The translations under genes and the position numbers were made by a program. A stretch of DNA of 64,000 nt, taken from NCBI GenBank assembly GCA_023376005.1, contig CM042151.1, positions 78,514,696-78,578,695 on the forward strand, in the 5' to 3' direction. Of the stretch, positions 34,786 to 46,971 are shown piece after piece. Source of the DNA: Doryteuthis pealeii (taxonomy: Eukaryota > Mollusca > Cephalopoda > Myopsida > Loliginidae). How positions within the stretch are numbered: the stretch's first letter is position 1; each line of letters opens with the position of its first letter. Under the pieces are notes generated by a model that made no database searches, was not told the origin of the DNA, and was given only the letters and a program-made list of their open reading frames with translations.

Positions 34786-35135
34786 CTTATACACCCCTGC
34801 CTAATCTATTATTATCTACTTCTTACCTTTTTTAGTGTGAAACAATTTTACTTTATTAGATTTGATGATGTTTGTAGTATGTAATCTAGGCACATTATAA
34901 ATAGAAATGGTGCTATCCTTGAAGAACTCCAGCAACAATCTCAAATATTTCTTTCACATTGTTGCTGGAGTCTTTCAAGGATATACATTGGGTGTCATCA
35001 TTGGGTGGATGAACCATTGCTTTCATATATTTGTAGAGCATCATTAAAACAATAACAGATTTTTGAGGGAAGACCATATGCTAGAAGTATTAGTCTATCT
35101 TTCTTCTGTGTTATCAAATGCCTTGGAGAAATCAA
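34786..35135 (-). pseudogene. LINE RT fragment with an inner hairpin
   Basis: The minus strand aligns with about 19080-19400 of the APE/RT LINE (the VLQGDTLAPYIF to SKAFD region). Positions 34914-34983 contain a 26-bp inverted duplication around GACTCCAGCAACAAT that is not in the longer copy. Confidence 0.65.
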
Positions 35136-35142
35136 CATACAT

Positions 35143-35262
35143 ATTATTAGTATTAGATAAGAATACTGGAAATTATATAAATGTATACAAATTACCAGTT
35201 TAGAAACTGGTAATTTGTATACATTTATATGATTTCCAGTATTCTTATCTAATACTAATAAT
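35143..35262. repeat. Near-perfect 120-bp palindrome
   Basis: Arms of about 58 bp meet at about 35203 (CCAGTTTAGAAACTGG). The arm is intronic sequence present once at about 42450-42530 and 60000-60070, so it arose by inverted duplication of a local segment. Confidence 0.8.
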
Positions 35263-36035
35263 AGAAATACATGAAACCATATGTGGAAAATTTATAATCA
35301 TTGGATAGGAATACTTGAAACTATATAATATATACATTTATATATATTTTTGGCCTAGTTTCTTTGTTTAAATAAAGTCCAATGTATATATTTTTAATTT
35401 TTTAACTGGGATTAAAACTTCATAAAAACTCAAACTGTAAGGAAAACATAACTTAATACAGTAATTCATTTGTAAGTTGTATTTTTTTTGTAAATTAAAA
35501 GACAGCATTAATTGATGTTGTATAGATTTAAAGTTGTTGCATAGTGATTCAGTTATACACTTTTCTGACCACAGAACGACAAAAGCTGACAGATTAAATC
35601 TAAAAAAAAATTGTTACTCTGAAATAGAAATATCGTCAAATACTCTGCAAAATTACCAGTGAATAGTAATTTTAAGTTTATTTCAATATAGGACTTGATA
35701 AGTTTTTTTTTTTTACTTTATTCAATTTCATAGCTTAATCTTCTAAGGATGTTGTTAATGAAAAAGAAAAAAACCTCCAGGTTAAATGGGAGGGGGAGTG
35801 GTTTAAAATTGAACTCTTTAATTCACAGTACATGACTGAAATTTTGTTAATTAATATATAAATATTAGATCAATGAATATGACTGATAACATTTTTAAAA
35901 TCAAACTTTTCCCAAGGGTATTAATGCTATTGTGTTGTGACCTTAACTATTTTTCCTTTTTATTATTCTGTGGTATCTTCCCATCTGATATGATTTTACA
36001 TTAACAGTTGACAAGTTTGTTAATTATCAATTTTA
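35263..36035. other. Non-coding flank, includes segment J
   Basis: 35715-36030 repeats 1630-1990 and the inverse of 59060-59245. The rest is AT-rich and unrecognised. Confidence 0.45.
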
Positions 36036-36237
36036 AATAGGCCACCTATGTGTGTGTGTGTGTGTGTGTGTATGTGTTATGAGTGTGTGTTGGGGAGCTG
36101 AGGGTAGCTGTTGTATTCCACCTAAGATGCATAAAATAATCTCTCTAGTTTAATGTAAGGGAAAAGGGGATAGACTCCTTTGCCATCAGGCTGAAAATGA
36201 TAATAGGCCACTCCACTGTCTTATCTATCTATCTCTA

Positions 36238-36273
<36 letters not shown>

Positions 36274-36281
36274 GATAGATA
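36036..36281 (+). mobile_element. SINE tail with (GT)n and (CT)n(TA)n
   Basis: (GT)n at 36049-36072, GGGGAGCTGAGG, AATAGGCCACTCCACTGTC, then a microsatellite that leads into an inverted SINE tail. The two tails form a tail-to-tail palindrome. Confidence 0.6.
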
Positions 36282-36885
36282 AGACAGTGAAGTTGCATTT
36301 ATGAGTTTCAACCAGACTTATCCCCTCTAGTTATGATACACTCTAACCCTGAACTATAATATGGGTCCCTCACTCTACTACATATCAATTTTGATAAAGT
36401 AGTATTCATAGAAAATATATGAAACCTACACATCCGGGATCTTCAAATAGGCTTTACAGCAGTCAGGAGATTCAGCTGGAGTACACACCAGCTCTCAATT
36501 TCAGCATATCTCATATTCTGTATTGTGTTATAAACTGAATTTATATACAATTGTTCTCCAATTAGAATTTAATGGAAAAGAAGTTGAATTCTTGTATTTT
36601 TAAAACCTTTTTAGTTTTATTTATTACAAAATTATGTGAAAGACTAGATGTACACTGATTTATTTAAATATTTTAGCCTCATTTTTCTTATTCTGTTTTA
36701 ACTATTCATTGTATGAAATTAATAATTTTTTCTCAATTCTCTTTTTAATATCCTGCAATATTCATGCCTCTTCTGTCAAAAGAATTCATTACAATGCAAG
36801 ATAAGTTCAGAAACTCGTCTGGTTGGGTCCTTTGTAGGGTTGGAAAACACTGCTTAGTTTTTTGACCCAACTCCAAGGATAAACT
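36282..36885 (-). repeat. Duplicated block C, copy 3
   Basis: Same organisation as 3397-3975 and 22257-22912. No ORF. Confidence 0.65.
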
Positions 36886-36889
36886 GAAT

Positions 36890-37045
36890 GAAATCCTATA
36901 CTTTATATCCAAATAAAGAAAAAAATTATTTTATATCCAAATATGGAAAAAAATTATTTTATATCCAAATAAAGAAAAAAATTATTTTATATCCAAATAT
37001 GAAAAAATATTATTTTATATCCAAATAAGGAAAAACATAAAAGTT
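36890..37045. repeat. Minisatellite, about 30-bp unit
   Basis: Copy of the array at 4009-4150. Confidence 0.8.
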
Positions 37046-37533
37046 GCATCAAGCATGATTCTTTTTCCAAACTTAAGGAAAATAGATTTAAAAATTTTCC
37101 TTCCCCTGTTATGGTTAAATAGCAGGGTAGATTGTGTTTGCAGTCGCTCAAGAAGAATGAAACCAGTTGTACTTCACTTTCAAAAGATTACATTATATCA
37201 CATCCTATCAGTGGCTGAGAGGTTGACTTGTAAAGAAGATGGGCACCGCCAACGAACCTCCTGAACCGCCAAGGATCCTCCTATCCCCCACTCGGAAAAG
37301 CCTTGGTATCTCGACGATCTATTAGATCATTGGATATTTCGATTTTTGATTCATGTTTATATTGCATTCTTTATATTTTTTTCGTTTTTTGTAATCAATT
37401 CTTTCATTGTTAGGATTTATGCCCATAAACATTTTTCCTTGATTAGTTTTTGTGACCCTGCTTCAGTCTAGTATCAGTAAACTAGGTTACCTAAGCACAA
37501 ATAAGGTTAAACTAAGTCTTTCTTGTGCTAGGT
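37046..37533. other. Block-specific sequence before the hAT copy
   Basis: 37046-37440 includes a GC-richer part near 37240-37310 not found in the other blocks. No function recognised. From about 37444 it rejoins 22840-22920. TGCTAGGT at 37526-37533 is the hAT target duplication. Confidence 0.4.
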
Positions 37534-38130
37534 CAGAGATCATTAAACTTTTTCCATGGTGGGTCAGATAACTGAAAAAATAATGAGAACGGGCTACATT
37601 ATTATTGTTTTCGATACTTACTAGCCACAATGAAAGCTCTGAGAAAAAGATGTAAAACAAAATCTATCTTTCTATGTTATATTTATGGATGAGTGGTGTA
37701 AGATGCACGAAAACAAATTTAACCAACATATCTATTTTCAAAACATTATCAAAGAATGCAACATTTACAAAAAAGTGTATAGTGAGATTTGTGAAACTGA
37801 AGTTTGCCTTTCAAAATATCATCAATGTTTGGTTTGGAATTGCTACATCCAATTAAGAGAATAGCTTTCAAATGTCTATCAGGGAATTTCATTTGATTTC
37901 ACATATTTCATTTGATTTCACATATTTCAATTTTGAAAGGTTTTGCACGCATACTTAAGTAGTTCTAAACACTGATTCCATACCAACAGCAAAGTTCTTC
38001 AGTTTTGGAAACTCAACATCATCTTGCATTATGTACGTTTTAATAAACAAATTCAAGTACCACCAGTGGGCCTGATAAAATGCATTCATGGGTCGGATCT
38101 GATCTGCGGGCAGTAGTTTGGTGACCCCTG
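37534..38130 (-). mobile_element. hAT-type element, deletion derivative (597 bp)
   Basis: Same termini as 22921-24626 and the same TGCTAGGT duplication (37526-37533 and 38131-38138). The minus strand has the transposase C-terminal remnant FPKLKNFAVGMESVF followed by a broken continuation. It lacks the LTR insertion and so supplies the empty site for it. Confidence 0.85.
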
Positions 38131-38702
38131 TGCTAGGTGAATAACTTATAACACTAGAGATCATTTATAAATGAAAAAAAACAATAATTACTAATAATCT
38201 TTAAATATATAAGAATAACAGAAAATATGTTGCTTAAAATTGTGCATTTTGAAACATACATTTTTGATAGATAAAATCAGTCTTCATTCCTGACAAAATA
38301 ATGTGTGTACAACATGCCAACTTCCAGACGTTTAAAATTTTCTATTAAATTTTTAAGTTAATAAAAACTGGCCTATTGGATAAAAGAAAATACTCTTTTT
38401 GGATCAATTCAAAGAAAAATATTTTTTTAACTATGAAAAGAGAAAACATGCTACAAAAATTATTTTTTGAGTTTTAAGAAAACTTTAAAATTTTTAAATA
38501 ACTTTTTCCGAGTATTAAATTTTTCTTTTTAAATCTTTTATTTTCAATTTGTTCTTCCAGATTTGATATTTCTAGAAATGTAAAAATTACGGAGAGGAAA
38601 TTTTTTTAATTCAAATGACCAAAGATCCCCCTAACCACTGAAATCATACTTGAAATAAAAACAAAAAAACATTGAAATTTGTTTTTAATAAAATAAACTA
38701 GC

Positions 38703-39755
38703 TATAGGCAAATTTGTCATCTGCTAGGAATTTTAAAAGTGAATTAGAAATAATTAAATCTATTATTTAAGGTCAAACTTTGTCTAAATCGATAAGTAGT
38801 AACATAATAACCATCATTAAAAAAAGAAAAATATCATTACATATGCAGTTTATTTTTAATAGATTTAAAAGTATTTGTTTTGGTCAATTTCGACGATATC
38901 AGCCAGTCAGCCTCGTTTTCGATGTTTTTAAGTGCTTGTTTACAATTTTACTGTAACATTCGCGTTTGCAAAAAAAATTACCAAAAATCAGGTAATTATC
39001 CGATTTTAATGAAATTTTCAGTATTAATTTAACAATTAATGAATTTTAAAATGCATCAGTTATTTTATTCAAAACTTTAATTTAGTATTTTTGCTATGAA
39101 AAATTAATATATAAAATGCATTTAAAATATAAAAATGCTGATGTTAAGTTTAAAATGTTATATTTTTAGATTCTAAAAATTAATATCTACTTAATGCCAA
39201 CCTTATTTTTGTTGATGAAAGTAATAAGTTTTGAAGAAAAACTCGATTGAAAATGTACCCCTTCAGAAAAAACATCGATGTATAATTTTTTCTTTTATAA
39301 AATAATAGCCAATTAAATAATTATCGAAATGAGTAAAAAAGAAATCTCCAAAAAATTAATTATTTATTTTTTTTTACATTTTATTTTTCGATTTTCGGTA
39401 CTTATTTTCTCATAGAAAAGCCACTGTAAAACATCTTTTTTGTGTCTATTCATAACCTCGGTCTTTTATCTCTTTAATTATACTGTAATTAGTATCAGGT
39501 AAGGACCAACTCGAAACAATTTTACGCCCCCAGCATAAGGGGGGTCAAAATTAAGTGAACTGAAAAAAATGAGAAGGTTTTGAAATAAAATGAATAATGC
39601 ATTGCATTATAAAGATCGTTCTTCGATAAATAAACACTGAAAATTTCATTAAAATCCGATAATTCCCTGATTTTTGGTAAATTATTTTCTGTAGGGGGGG
39701 CGGGCTAAAGTCATTTGGTCGAAAATGACTTTGAGGCTCTGTTTGCCAGTCCCTA
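38703..39755. mobile_element. Element K, copy 1 (about 1.05 kb)
   Basis: Interrupts element D between two AAATAAAC-like flanks (TSD candidate ATAAAC). A related sequence is inverted at 57203-58090 within another D copy. The ends carry a short inverted motif related to GGGACTGGCAAA. AT-rich, no transposase. It contains GGGGGGGCGGGC near 39692. Confidence 0.5.
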
Positions 39756-40521
39756 AAATAAACAATTCATTATTAAATTAATGAAGAAAATGTGAAAATT
39801 TCATTAGAATTGGAAAGTTTCCTAATTTTTGGTAATTGTCTTAGAATTAAAAAAATATATTACTTCCCTTGATCCATAACTAGTGTTAACACGTGTTAAC
39901 AAATTTTAGTTCTAAGAAATGAGAAAACGATTTTCAAATACAAACATTTCTGTTTTTGACGATTTTCAAATACAAATATTTTTGACTGGAAGAAAATAGT
40001 GATCATATTAGATTTGTTTGCTTGTTTTCCTTTCCAGATATTCTTTGCGGGTGACATTAAATCTTATGCGATTTAAATGAGCTAGCACGTGTACCGTCAA
40101 TCCTGTGAAATACATTTTTTTATCAATGCAAATCTTAGACGAAAAAAATAAAAATTAATGGGAGAACAATTTGTAAAAAAAAGAAAATAAGTAGACGTTT
40201 TACTTACTTTTTTCTGTTTTCCTGAGTCTAATTTTAAATAAAACAATGCTTAATTAAAAGAAAGACACAAATTATACAAATGTTTACACTCGATACAAAG
40301 TGTCCGCTAAAGAAGGTCAGTCAAGGGAGATAATTGATAGAAATAATGAAATCCCTGATATTTTATAAGCAAAAACCTGCTCAGTATGATCCTTACTCCG
40401 TAAAGTAGTTGAGTATGCCTCACCTCCTATAAGTATTCATGTCACTTCTAGGTTCTTTTCCTTGTTAAAAAATTAAAACAGAAAAATTTGGGTTGTGCAT
40501 AGATTTTAATGATTTTAATCA

Positions 40522-40855
40522 TTACAAAGGAAACGATTAATATTTTTAACTTAAATTTTAACCGTTAGTTTTAAAGGAAAAAATAGATGAAATAAAACAG
40601 ATAAATGGTAAGACTAGTGAGAAAAAACGTATTTTCTATTTCAATATTACAGGCGACGCGTGCTTTTCTTAAGTATGGATGACCAAAAGTGTAATAATCC
40701 ATGTTTTTTATGTCAATAATTTGTGGAAAATATTTATCTCCTTTAAAAATTAGTTCTTTTGCGGCCCTCTGTAGGAAAATAACGTCCAATGAAAATGGTT
40801 AAAAACCTAACTAACGGTTAAAATTTAAGTAAAAAGTAACATAAATCAGGTCCTT
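40522..40855. mobile_element. MITE M, copy 2
   Basis: Inverted ends containing TTTTAACCGTTAGTT, as at 27551-27893. The short minus-strand frame inside is incidental. Confidence 0.6.
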
Positions 40856-40980
40856 AGTAATTATTGAATTCATTAAAATCTATGCCCAAGCCAATTTTTT
40901 CCCTTTTAATTTTGACGACGATTTGCACTTTTAACCCCTTTCCACTCTCCTTGTAAAAGATAAGCCTGTTTTATTTACTA

Positions 40981-42146
40981 AACATTTACGTTTTTAAGAC
41001 TTGTGACTTGTTGTCACATGTATACGAAATACTATTCATTTTATTTTCTTCTGATTTTCTAAACAGCCAGTTCTTTTTTAATTAAAAATTATGATATTTT
41101 GACATTTTTCCTGAAGAAAAAAAAATTGTTTGGTTTAGTAAAGGGTTTTTTTTTGTTGTTTTGAGGGTCGCTCAACATTTTTTTTTTTTTAATTTCATAT
41201 ACTCAGATATCATCAGCTGATGGTGACATTCCAGATAAAATCTGTAATCTCATTGGCTAATTTGAATTCGGAGCTATTTCCGTTTTATACGTATTTTACT
41301 CATTTAAAACTTATTTGATTAATTATAGATGCAAGAAACCTATACGCGAAAAAAAAATGGACTTTTGGGGTGATTTCATCTTACTAATTAAGGACAACTT
41401 ATTTAGACCATTTTTACATCCGACAGAACTGCACGAACATCGGCTTGGGGCTGTGGTCTAGTATAGGAGGCGAAGCACCCTCGAATTGTTTCTGTAAATT
41501 ATCTCCCCTGACTTCACTTTTTTTTATCAAACATTTTGTATCGAGTGTAAACAGTTGTAGAGTTTCTGTCTTTCTTCTAATTATCCATTGTCTTAATTTG
41601 TAATAGACTCAAAAGAAAAAACAGAAAGGAGTAAGTATAACGTCTATTTATTTTCTTTGTTTACAAATATTTTTCTTACTTTTTTGTTTTACATTCATTG
41701 ATAAAAAAGACATTGTATTGAATTTCACAGAATTGACACAATGGACAAACTCAGGCTAAACTTGCAAATCGTTGTCAAAATTAAAACGGAAAATTTTGGT
41801 TTGCGCATAGATTTTAATAAATTTAATTATTATTAAGGATGCGATTTATGTTATTTTTGTGTTAAAATATGCAGTTGTATTGAATCGAACAAGTTAATTT
41901 TTTTATATATATTTACGTTTAAATAAAAATGGCCGCCTGTCTTCATCAAATAATCAGGGGAGCTTACTCTCATTGCCTTATTTGCTTTTTGTTTTTCGAT
42001 TTTAAAACTAGGACGTATAAATTATTTTAAATGAATTTTAGCTATTAATTTGGTATTTTCGGTACGAAGATTTTTTTATTTATTTCTAAATCATTTCTTT
42101 CTTTGGGGGCAAATTTAATTGTTTATTTAAGATTTAAAGATACTAC
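40981..42146. other. AT-rich DNA with an inverted piece of element D
   Basis: About 41500-41790 is the inverse of the D interior (compare 55680-55960 and 25640-25780). Otherwise nothing recognised. Confidence 0.4.
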
Positions 42147-42147
42147 C

Positions 42148-42178
<31 letters not shown>

Positions 42179-42365
42179 ATTATCATTATAAGTAGTAGTA
42201 TTTTTAGTGATTTTCACAACAGCATTAACTGGTGGTATTTCCCTGGAGTATGAGTGACAACAAGTCTCCACAGATCTCCAGGACTCTTCCGAGTATTCTG
42301 GCATATTGCAGCAGTGCTGTATTCTGAATGATCTCAATTCTTCCTCTGATTTCCAGATTTTCAAA
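42147..42365 (-). pseudogene. Non-LTR retrotransposon 3' end with (TAA)n tail
   Basis: On the minus strand an open stretch (landmarks IQHCCNMPEYSEESW and VETCCHSYS) runs into an AAT trinucleotide tail (42147-42177), read as poly-Asn. I recognise it as the extreme 3' coding end of a LINE; which family is uncertain. Confidence 0.5.
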
Positions 42366-42600
42366 ATTTTACAAAATTATGTGTGTATGTTTGTGTAATA
42401 AAGTTCTTGTGTCTTCATGTTCTTATTTCTAATACTAATAATTTGTACACATATGGTTTCAAGTATTCCTATCTAATACTGGTCATTTGTATTAATTTAT
42501 ATGATTTTCCATATTCTTATCTAATACTAAGTATGTTATAGATTTATGATTATAAATAATGAAGATGCTGTTTTCTTTAATATTTTTGTTTTCTTTACAG
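42366..42600 (+). other. Intron end of ZNF copy 4 with splice acceptor
   Basis: Shared with the flanks of the other copies. It ends TTTTGTTTTCTTTACAG at 42600. Confidence 0.6.
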
Positions 42601-42769
42601 ATATCAATTGTGGTGAAGAAGGGAAGAATTCATTTGATGAACAGACAGTATTTTAAAGATATACAAAATATACATTGATTAGAAACCATCAGTTTTGGGG
42701 CTCTGGATACAAATGTGATTCTGGTCGGTTGCGCGGATGATCATTTTCAATATATTTTCAAAATAAAAA
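42601..42769 (+). other. Leader of ZNF copy 4
   Basis: 169 bp between acceptor and start codon. The upstream frame of the other copies has lost its ATG here (AAGAATTC for ATGAATTC). Confidence 0.6.
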
Positions 42770-44209
42770 ATGCAAGAACACATGGAAGGTAAAATATTTT
42801 CTTGTGTAGTGTGTGGATCTGGATATTCTAAGAGTTCAATGTTGAATGCACATATGCATAAACACACAAAACCTTACTCTTGTAAAATATGTGGATCAGC
42901 ATTTTCAAAGAGATCACATCTAGAAACACACATTCGCTCACACACTGGGGAAAAACCCTACACGTGTGAAATATGTGGATCAGCATTTTCAGTCAACTCG
43001 AGTTTAAAAAAACATATGAGAGTTCACACTGGAGAGAAGCCTTACACTTGTAAAGTGTGTGGATCAGCATTTTCACAATGTTCTAATTTAAAGACACACA
43101 TGCGAATACACACTGGAGGGAAACCGTATACTTGTGAAGATTGTGGATCAGCATTTTCATTCAATTCACTTTTAAAAGCACATATGCAAACACATACTGG
43201 GGAGAAACCTTATGCCTGTGAAGTTTGTAGATTGACATTTTCATATTCTTCAAATTTAAAAAGTCATATGATAACACACTCTGGAGAGAAGTCTTACCCT
43301 TGTAAAGTGTGTGGGTCAGCATTTTCAAGAACCTCCAGTTTAAAAAGACATATGAGAGTTCACACTGGAGGGAAGCCTTACACTTGTAAAGTGTGTGGAT
43401 CAGCATTTTCACAATGTTTTAATTTAAAGGTACACATGAGAGTTCACACTGGAGAGAAACCATACACTTGTGAAGATTGTGGATCAGCATTTTCATACAA
43501 TTCAGCTTTTAAAGCACATATGCAAACACATACTGGGGAGAAAACTTATGCCTGTGAAATTTGTGGATTGGCATTTTCATATTCTTCAAATTTAAAAAGT
43601 CATATGCGAACACACACTGGAGAGAAGCCTTACACTTGTAAAGTGTGTGGATCAGCATTTTCAAGAAACTCCAGTTTGAAATCTCACATGTGTATACACA
43701 CTGGGGAGAAACCGTACACGTGTGAAGTCTGTGGATCCGCATTTTCAATGAATTCAGTTTTAAAGGTACATATGCGAACACACACAGGAGAGAAACCATA
43801 CACCTGTGAGATTTGTGGATCAGGATTTTTTGAGAGTGCAGCATTAAAAAGTCATGTGCGAACACATACAGGAGAAAAACCTTTCTCTTGTATAATATGT
43901 GGATCACGATTTTCAAAAAATGTCAGCTTAAAAAGACATATGCGAACACATACAGGAGAAAAACCTTTCTCTTGTATAATATGTGGATCACGATTTTCTG
44001 AAAATGACAGCTTAAAAAGACATATGCGAACACATACAGGAGAGAAACCGTATACTTGTGAAATCTGTGGTTTAGCTTTTTCACAGAGTTCCAATTTAAA
44101 AAGTCACATGTACAGACATGCAGATGTAAATATCTCCACTGGAAAATCTGTGGAGAAATGCAGCTTGGCTGATCACAGTACATCTGGGAATACAAGCCTC
44201 CACCAATAA
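42770..44209 (+). CDS. C2H2 zinc-finger protein, copy 4 (16 fingers)
   Basis: 479 codons in one exon, the longest and best-preserved copy. Start MQEHMEGKIFSC. Sixteen fingers run from residue about 10 to 452. The first linker is HTKPY, most others TGEKP, with TGGKP, SGEKS and TGEKT variants. Fingers 4-7 and 8-11 are two versions of a four-finger block (helix starts QC, F/YN, YS, R), showing internal duplication. Finger 9 has Phe for the helix Leu. The tail (STGKSVEKCSLADHSTSG...) and the stop lie in retrotransposon-derived sequence. Expected to be nuclear and to bind DNA specifically; no effector domain is seen. Two retroelements lie immediately downstream. Confidence 0.92.
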   Translation: MQEHMEGKIFSCVVCGSGYSKSSMLNAHMHKHTKPYSCKICGSAFSKRSHLETHIRSHTGEKPYTCEICGSAFSVNSSLKKHMRVHTGEKPYTCKVCGSAFSQCSNLKTHMRIHTGGKPYTCEDCGSAFSFNSLLKAHMQTHTGEKPYACEVCRLTFSYSSNLKSHMITHSGEKSYPCKVCGSAFSRTSSLKRHMRVHTGGKPYTCKVCGSAFSQCFNLKVHMRVHTGEKPYTCEDCGSAFSYNSAFKAHMQTHTGEKTYACEICGLAFSYSSNLKSHMRTHTGEKPYTCKVCGSAFSRNSSLKSHMCIHTGEKPYTCEVCGSAFSMNSVLKVHMRTHTGEKPYTCEICGSGFFESAALKSHVRTHTGEKPFSCIICGSRFSKNVSLKRHMRTHTGEKPFSCIICGSRFSENDSLKRHMRTHTGEKPYTCEICGLAFSQSSNLKSHMYRHADVNISTGKSVEKCSLADHSTSGNTSLHQ

Positions 44210-44481
44210 CACCAAATGGGAAGGTGATTGTGTTCTATGATAAAGTAATTTAGACAGGCAGATATATACAAGACAAGGCTATTAAACCAGATATTGTCAT
44301 CCAAATAGCTGTCCTAAATGATTATGGCCCCAATAGAGCTGAGCAGAAAATCATAACAAAATATCAAGACCTCAAGAATAACCTAAAAACAACTTGGATA
44401 TTGAAATAAATTAATATCACACCAGTTGTGATAGGGGCATCTGGGTTGGTGAAGCAAAACTTTAAAAGATACTGTGTAAAA
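44170..44481 (+). pseudogene. Retrotransposon C-terminal fragment overlapping the ZNF copy 4 end
   Basis: In another frame of the same strand it reads YIWEYKPPP, then NGKVIVFYDKVI, then an ITKYQDLK-like stretch near 44355, with stops. It is cut at about 44481 by the LINE insertion. Confidence 0.55.
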
Positions 44482-44828
44482 ATTCTTCCTGTCAAACCAA
44501 CAAAAAATTCCAAAAAACCAAACAAATTGCAGAAAAGAGAAACATAAACTTTACTTCAAAAAATTCTGAAGATTACAACAAGCCTTTCACAATAGCAGAA
44601 CTTAATGACTCCATAACAAAATCACACAATACAGCTGTCGGTCCTGATGAGATTCACAATGAATTTTTTAAAAACCTACCAGAAGAATCTCTCAGATGTC
44701 TCCTAAACATTTATAATCATATTTGGAAAAGTAACACATTCCCAGAAACATGGAGTCAAGCAACAATTATACCCATTCCCAAAACTGGCAAAGACACCAC
44801 TAATCCACAAAATTACCGACCCATCGCC

Positions 44829-46304
44829 TTGACAAGCTGCCTCTGCAAGACAATGGAGTGGATGATCAACAAAAGGCTGACATGGTATCTAGAAGCAAAT
44901 AACCTAATTACAAACCTCCAAACAGGGTTCCGAAAAAAGAGAGGTACAATAGACCATCAGATCCGACTAGAGACCTACATCAGGGAAGCATATATAAAAA
45001 AACAACATGTAGTGGCAGTCTTTTTTGACCTGGAGAAGGCATATGACACTACTTGGAGGTATGGTGTCATGAAAGACATGTACGATCTAGGGTTACGAGG
45101 AAGGCTGCCGCTATTTATAAAAAACTTCCTCTCCAATAGAAATTTCAGGGTACATGTGGGATCCACTTTTTCTGACCTCCAAACTCAAGAAGAAGGCATC
45201 CCACAAGGAAGTATCCTATCATTAACTCTCTTTTCCATTAAAATAAATAATATAATAAATAGCCTCAATCCTATAATCAACTGCGCTCTCTATGTTGATG
45301 ACCTTGTCATTTGCTATAGATCCACAGATATCCACAAAATAGAACGCCAATTGCAGATGGGCCTCAACAAAGTGAACAAATGGGCAACAGACAACGGCTT
45401 TAAATTTTCAAAGACCAAAACTCAATGTGTGCATTTCTGTTCCTTAAGAAAAATGCACAATGACCCTACCATCAAACTTGAGGAAAGTGAAATACCTGTT
45501 GTTGATCAATATAAATTCCTGGGAGTTATATTCGATAAAAAATTAACTTTCATCCCACACATAAAACATTTAAAAATTAAATGTACCAGAGCCCAACAAC
45601 TATTACGAGTAGTTGCCCATACTGAATGGGGAGCAGATCAACAAACACTACTTAAACTATACAGATCACTAATCCGTTCCCAACTTGACTATGCTTGCTT
45701 TGTATATGGATCTGCTAGGAGGTCTTACCTCAAAGAGCTCAACTCAGTACACCATGAAGGCTTAAGGCAAGTCATAGGGGCCTTCAGAACTTCTCCAGTT
45801 GACAGCCTATATGTAGAGGCTTATGAGGCACCCCTACAGCTAAGATGCGAAAAACTAACCTTGCAATACTACACAAAACTCAAATCCTGCCCATCCAACC
45901 CAGCTTATGACTGCACCTTCAACCAAGGATACAAAGAATGTTTTGAAAAAAAAGAAAAATCAATAAAACCTTTTGGTCTCCGGGTGGAACCTATCCTCAA
46001 AGAATCTAGAATTCCCCTCACAAATATCCATAAAACCATCATACCAAAAACACCACCTTGGATCATTAAAAAACCTAAAGTGATCCTTGAGCTAAGTAAA
46101 CTTCCTAAAACAAAAACCCATCCTAGCACTTACCAAGACAAATTCCACAATGTTCTAGAACGCTACCCCAACCACCTCCACATCTTTACAGATGGCTCTA
46201 AGGACAATTACAAAACGGCATGTGCAGCTATTTTAAATAAAAAAATTGTAAGAAAAGCCCTTCCAAACGAAAGTTCATTTTTTCAGCCGAAACCCGTGCA
46301 ATAG
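44829..46304 (+). pseudogene. LINE reverse transcriptase with RNase H start
   Basis: RT motifs: NYRPIALTSCLCKTMEW (partly upstream of the given start), GFRKKRGTIDHQ, VVAVFFDLEKAYDTTW (catalytic Asp), EGIPQGSILS, and YVDDLVIC (the YxDD box). RT begins in frame well upstream of 44829 with no ATG, consistent with truncation. RNase H opens at about residue 450 (HIFTDGSKDN, first catalytic Asp) and is cut by a frameshift in a T run near 46285. Confidence 0.8.
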
Positions 46305-46971
46305 ATATAGCACTTGACATCATCTCTGAAAATAAACACACAAAATATATCATCTTTTCAGACTCGCCTCAGTCCTACTATCATTAAGAAATAAAAAACT
46401 GGAAGACCCTCTCATCATTAAGCTCCTGAATAGATTAGACTCAATGTCTAACTCTAAGGAGATTATTATATGCTGGATACCAAGTCATATAGGAGTGAGG
46501 GGGAATGAAAGAGCTGACTCTGCAGCTAAATTGGCTCTAGATTTAATCCCTGACAAGTTCCAGATACCATATACTGACTTGAAACCTAAAATTAATAGAT
46601 TCCTTCATACAAAATGGCAGCAACACTGGAATAACTGTATCCACAATAAACTCTTCCTAATCAAACCGACTTTGGGAGGCTGCAGACCAACTTTAAGGAA
46701 GTCTAGAAAGGAACAAGTCATTATGTCCCGATTATGCATTGGTCATACAAAACTAACACACTCTTATATACTCAAACAAGAACAACAAGCACAATGTGAA
46801 ACATGTCAAACACCACTGACAGTCAAACACTTATTGATGGAATGCAGATTTTTTGCTCACATCAGAAAACATTATTTTAAAGCAAACAATATGAAGGATC
46901 TATTTGAAAATGTTAACATAGAGGATATTTTCTCCTTTTTGAGGGAAATAAAATTATACCATAGAATATAG
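46305..46971 (+). pseudogene. LINE RNase H remainder and C-terminal Cys/His region
   Basis: After the frameshift, SAETRAIDIAL and FSDS supply the catalytic Glu and second Asp (about 46285-46370). Another shift follows. 46444-46971 is open with WIPSHIGVRGNERAD (fourth catalytic residue) and ends with CETCQTPLTVKHLLMECRFF, the Cys/His motif usual at the C-terminus of this LINE group. Confidence 0.75.

Larger units (their letters stand above)
38140..40980. mobile_element. Long-inverted-repeat element D, copy 3 (right arm lost)
   Basis: The left arm matches 24640-25300 but is opened at 38703-39755 by element K. Interior parts match 25310-25960 and about 27540-28000, after which homology stops near 40980. 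No coding capacity. Confidence 0.6.

Noticed and set aside
42143..42364. Protein with a poly-Asn end as a host gene
   Set aside because: The Asn run is the (TAA)n tail of a LINE, and the preceding motif is the LINE 3' end.
42850..44100. 84-bp periodic repeat that could look like a CRISPR array
   Set aside because: The period is one zinc finger (28 codons), in frame and coding. No spacers, and the genome is eukaryotic.
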